Origin: an uncultured Rhodopila sp. | GTDB taxonomy: Bacteria; Pseudomonadota; Alphaproteobacteria; Acetobacterales; Acetobacteraceae | Assembly (NCBI RefSeq): GCF_903944925.1 | Contig: NZ_CAJATU010000063.1 | Coordinates: 124,001-188,000 of the forward strand | Length of the DNA: 64,000 nucleotides | Direction: 5' to 3' | Part shown: positions 60,625 to 64,000 of the stretch, piece after piece | Layout of the letters: each line of letters starts with the position of its first letter | Position numbering within the stretch: the stretch's first letter is position 1 | The notes under the pieces: model-generated | Seen by the model: only the letters and a program-made list of their open reading frames with translations | Databases searched by the model: none | What the model was told of the DNA's origin: nothing | Program-made: the position numbers and the translations under genes

Positions 60625-62007
60625 CTAGCCGATTGTCCCCTCCCGCCGCAGCGCCCGGATCGTTGCGCGGAACGCATCGACCGTGATCGCCATCTCCTCC
60701 TCCCCGTGCATGGCCGAGATCGTGCCCGATGGCGCGGTGTTGAGATCGACCCCGTTCACCAGCATGCCCATCCGCACCAGCGCGGGCATGTTGATGCCGC
60801 GCGGCTTCCCCATCATCTGCGGAATGAACGCCGCCGCATCGAAGCGGCTCGGCACGATGTCGGCACCTTCCGGGTTGGTGAAGATGTGCAGGCCGGAGTA
60901 GGTCCCGTACACCGCCCACTTCACGCCCTCATCCTCCAGCACGTCGTTCATCTTCGCCCGCACTGCGGTGCCGTAGGCATTCGCGCGCGCGCAGGCATCG
61001 GTCGAGGCCAGGATCTCCAGCGTCGCGATCCCCGCTGCGGCGGAAACCGGGTTGGCGTTGAACGTGCCCTGATGGCCGATTTTCTCATGCCCCGTGGCCT
61101 TGGCGGCATCGAAATCGAGCCAGTCGAGAATATCCTTCCGGCCGCCCACCGCGCCGCCCGGCAGGCCGCCCGCAACGATCTTCGCCAGGGTGGTCAGGTC
61201 GGGGGTGATGCCGACCGCCGCCTGCACGCCGCCGGGGGAGACGCGGAAACCCGTTACGACCTCGTCGAAGATCAGCACCGTCCCGGCCTGCTTCATCAGA
61301 TCCCGAAGCACCTGCAAAAATGCTGGCGCGATCGGCATGCGCCCGAAGCTGGCCCCCGTCGGTTCCAGAATGACCGCGGCAATGTCCTTATGGTCGTTGA
61401 AGATCCGGGTGATGCCGGCGACATCATTCGGATCGCAAAGCAGAACGTTCTCCGACACGCCGTCCACCACGCCGCTGGTCGCGGTGCCATCGAAATGGTT
61501 GATATGGCCGCTGGTCATGTGGTCGTTCCAGCCGTGGAAATGGCCGCGGAATCGCACCAGCTTCGACCGCCCGGTGTAGGCACGCGCCAGACGCAACGCC
61601 ATCAGCGTCGCCTCCGTGCCGGAGGAGGTGAAGCGCACCCGCTCGGCCGATGGCACCATCTGCGTAATCAGTTCCGCCCAGCGAATCTCCGGCTCATGGC
61701 AGGCACCGAAATGCGTGCCGTGGTCGAGCGCTGCATGGATCGCCCGGGTCACGTCCGGGTGGTTATGGCCGAGGATCAACGCGCCGTGGCCGCCGAAATA
61801 ATCGACATATTTGTTGCCATCGACGTCCCACTTCACCGGCCCGAGCGCGCGGGAGACATAGAGCGGGTAGGGATCGAAATGCCGGCTGTCATGCGCCAGG
61901 CCGCTCGGCAGCACCGCACGCGCCTTGGCGGCCAGCGCTGCGGACCCGGGGGTCATCGCCTCATACGCGGCGGTCAGGGTCGCATTCGGCAAGGTGCTGG
62001 CGGACAT
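60625..62007 (-). CDS. Class III aminotransferase (glutamate-1-semialdehyde aminomutase-like)
   Basis: A 460-residue PLP enzyme. WDVDGNKYVDYFGGHGALIL, VRFTSSGTEATLMALRLARA, GHFHGWNDHM and LIFDEVVTGFRVSPGGVQAA are HemL-type blocks. The PLP lysine lies in DLTTLAKIVAGGLPGGAVGG. The protein is longer than HemL (about 430) and lacks some of its C-terminal marks. It more likely acts on an amino acid or amine in a catabolic route with the neighbouring importer or deaminase. GAGG precedes the ATG. Confidence 0.85.
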   Translation of the reverse strand: MSASTLPNATLTAAYEAMTPGSAALAAKARAVLPSGLAHDSRHFDPYPLYVSRALGPVKWDVDGNKYVDYFGGHGALILGHNHPDVTRAIHAALDHGTHFGACHEPEIRWAELITQMVPSAERVRFTSSGTEATLMALRLARAYTGRSKLVRFRGHFHGWNDHMTSGHINHFDGTATSGVVDGVSENVLLCDPNDVAGITRIFNDHKDIAAVILEPTGASFGRMPIAPAFLQVLRDLMKQAGTVLIFDEVVTGFRVSPGGVQAAVGITPDLTTLAKIVAGGLPGGAVGGRKDILDWLDFDAAKATGHEKIGHQGTFNANPVSAAAGIATLEILASTDACARANAYGTAVRAKMNDVLEDEGVKWAVYGTYSGLHIFTNPEGADIVPSRFDAAAFIPQMMGKPRGINMPALVRMGMLVNGVDLNTAPSGTISAMHGEEEMAITVDAFRATIRALRREGTIG

Positions 62008-62110
62008 GGATTACCTCTTCGGAAGTCGATGCCGATCACTATACCGATTCCCGGCCCGGCGCACGTGGCCCCTTTTATCGTCATGGCTCAGACACTTCGA
62101 AAGGGCGGCA

Positions 62111-63763
<1,653 letters not shown>

Positions 63764-63905
63764 GCTGCTCTCCCCCTGCCGACCCGGGCTGTGGGCGGCA
63801 CGGTTGCTAGGTCCAACTTCGGCGCGCCGCCGTCAAGACGCGGGTCTTTGCGAACCGGGCCGGCTTCGGCATGCTTGGCGGGAAACGGCGGGGGAGGAAA
63901 CGGCG

Positions 63906-64000
63906 ATGCAAGCCGAGTATATCGTCGTAGGCGCCGGTTCGGCGGGCTGCGTGGTCGCCGCGCGGTTGAGCGAGACGGGCGCCAGGGTGGTCCTGCTGGA
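63906..64000 (+). CDS. GMC-family FAD oxidoreductase (partial, 5' end)
   Basis: The window ends after 31 codons. MQAEYIVVGAGSAGCVVAAR continues to RLSETGARVVLLE: this is the FAD-binding GxGxxG motif of choline/glucose-methanol-choline oxidoreductases. GGGGGAGG lies upstream of the ATG. It is likely to oxidise an alcohol, but the substrate part is outside the window. Confidence 0.85.
   Translation, partial: MQAEYIVVGAGSAGCVVAARLSETGARVVLL

Overview
The window is a GC-rich chromosomal stretch of an aerobic alphaproteobacterium. The protein content (DUF6502/DUF5666 lipoprotein pair, PEP-CTERM-type protein, DUF992, elongator tRNA-Met with a G1:U72 pair, the rpmH-rnpA-yidD-yidC-engB order, many GC-rich secreted hypotheticals) suits the Acetobacteraceae/Rhodospirillales best. 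No rRNA, complete insertion sequence, prophage or CRISPR array is visible, and the genus cannot be fixed from this sequence.

Layout. 1-8.6 kb: a CoA-transferase coupled to a cysteine version of the GrdB/PrdB reductase family; a YihY membrane protein; a fluoride channel fused to universal-stress domains behind a fluoride riboswitch; a MaoC hydratase divergent from a BzdR/BoxR-type benzoyl-CoA-like regulator; a heptosyltransferase. 6.6-10.3 kb holds broken pieces of a DUF1254 protein, a HAD-like protein and an arylsulfatase. 10-15 kb: envelope proteins, a DUF2254 gene with an in-frame stop, and an orphan PstS. 15-18 kb: MmgE/PrpD with an MFS carrier. 18-23.5 kb: DUF6502-DUF5666, a histidine kinase, queE-queD, and an HU protein with a histone-H1-like tail. 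23.6-29 kb: an MFS carrier with an enolase-superfamily dehydratase, Ku, and a glycosyltransferase. 29-34.7 kb: a large unknown protein followed by the conserved engB-yidC-yidD-rnpA-rpmH block. 34.9-37.7 kb: a patchy accessory segment with sulfotransferase-like genes, a duplicated 3' end, a CoA-ligase fossil and a SPASM-domain fragment. 37.7-43 kb: a GGDEF-EAL sensor, a PEP-CTERM protein, an alpha/beta hydrolase, cyanase and small proteins. 43-50.6 kb: serC-serA and rplU-rpmA-obgE-proB. 50.6-52 kb: small ORFs, toxin-antitoxin remnants and tRNA-Met. 52-64 kb: an AmpD-like amidase with a DnaJ-like protein; two adjacent genes matching the two halves of D-glutamate cyclase; a BMP-type nucleoside ABC importer with a deaminase; a class III aminotransferase; phosphoglucomutase; and the start of a GMC oxidoreductase.

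How the genes work together. Most of the window is housekeeping: serine and proline synthesis, ribosome and membrane-protein biogenesis, queuosine precursors, sugar-phosphate metabolism. Small catabolic transporter-enzyme pairs (PrpD+MFS, enolase+MFS, BMP importer+deaminase) sit between them. The most distinctive items are the riboswitch-leader peptide-CrcB-Usp locus, the split D-glutamate cyclase pair, the GrdB-like/CaiB couple, and the two patches of gene decay. No wholly new defence or biosynthetic system could be demonstrated.
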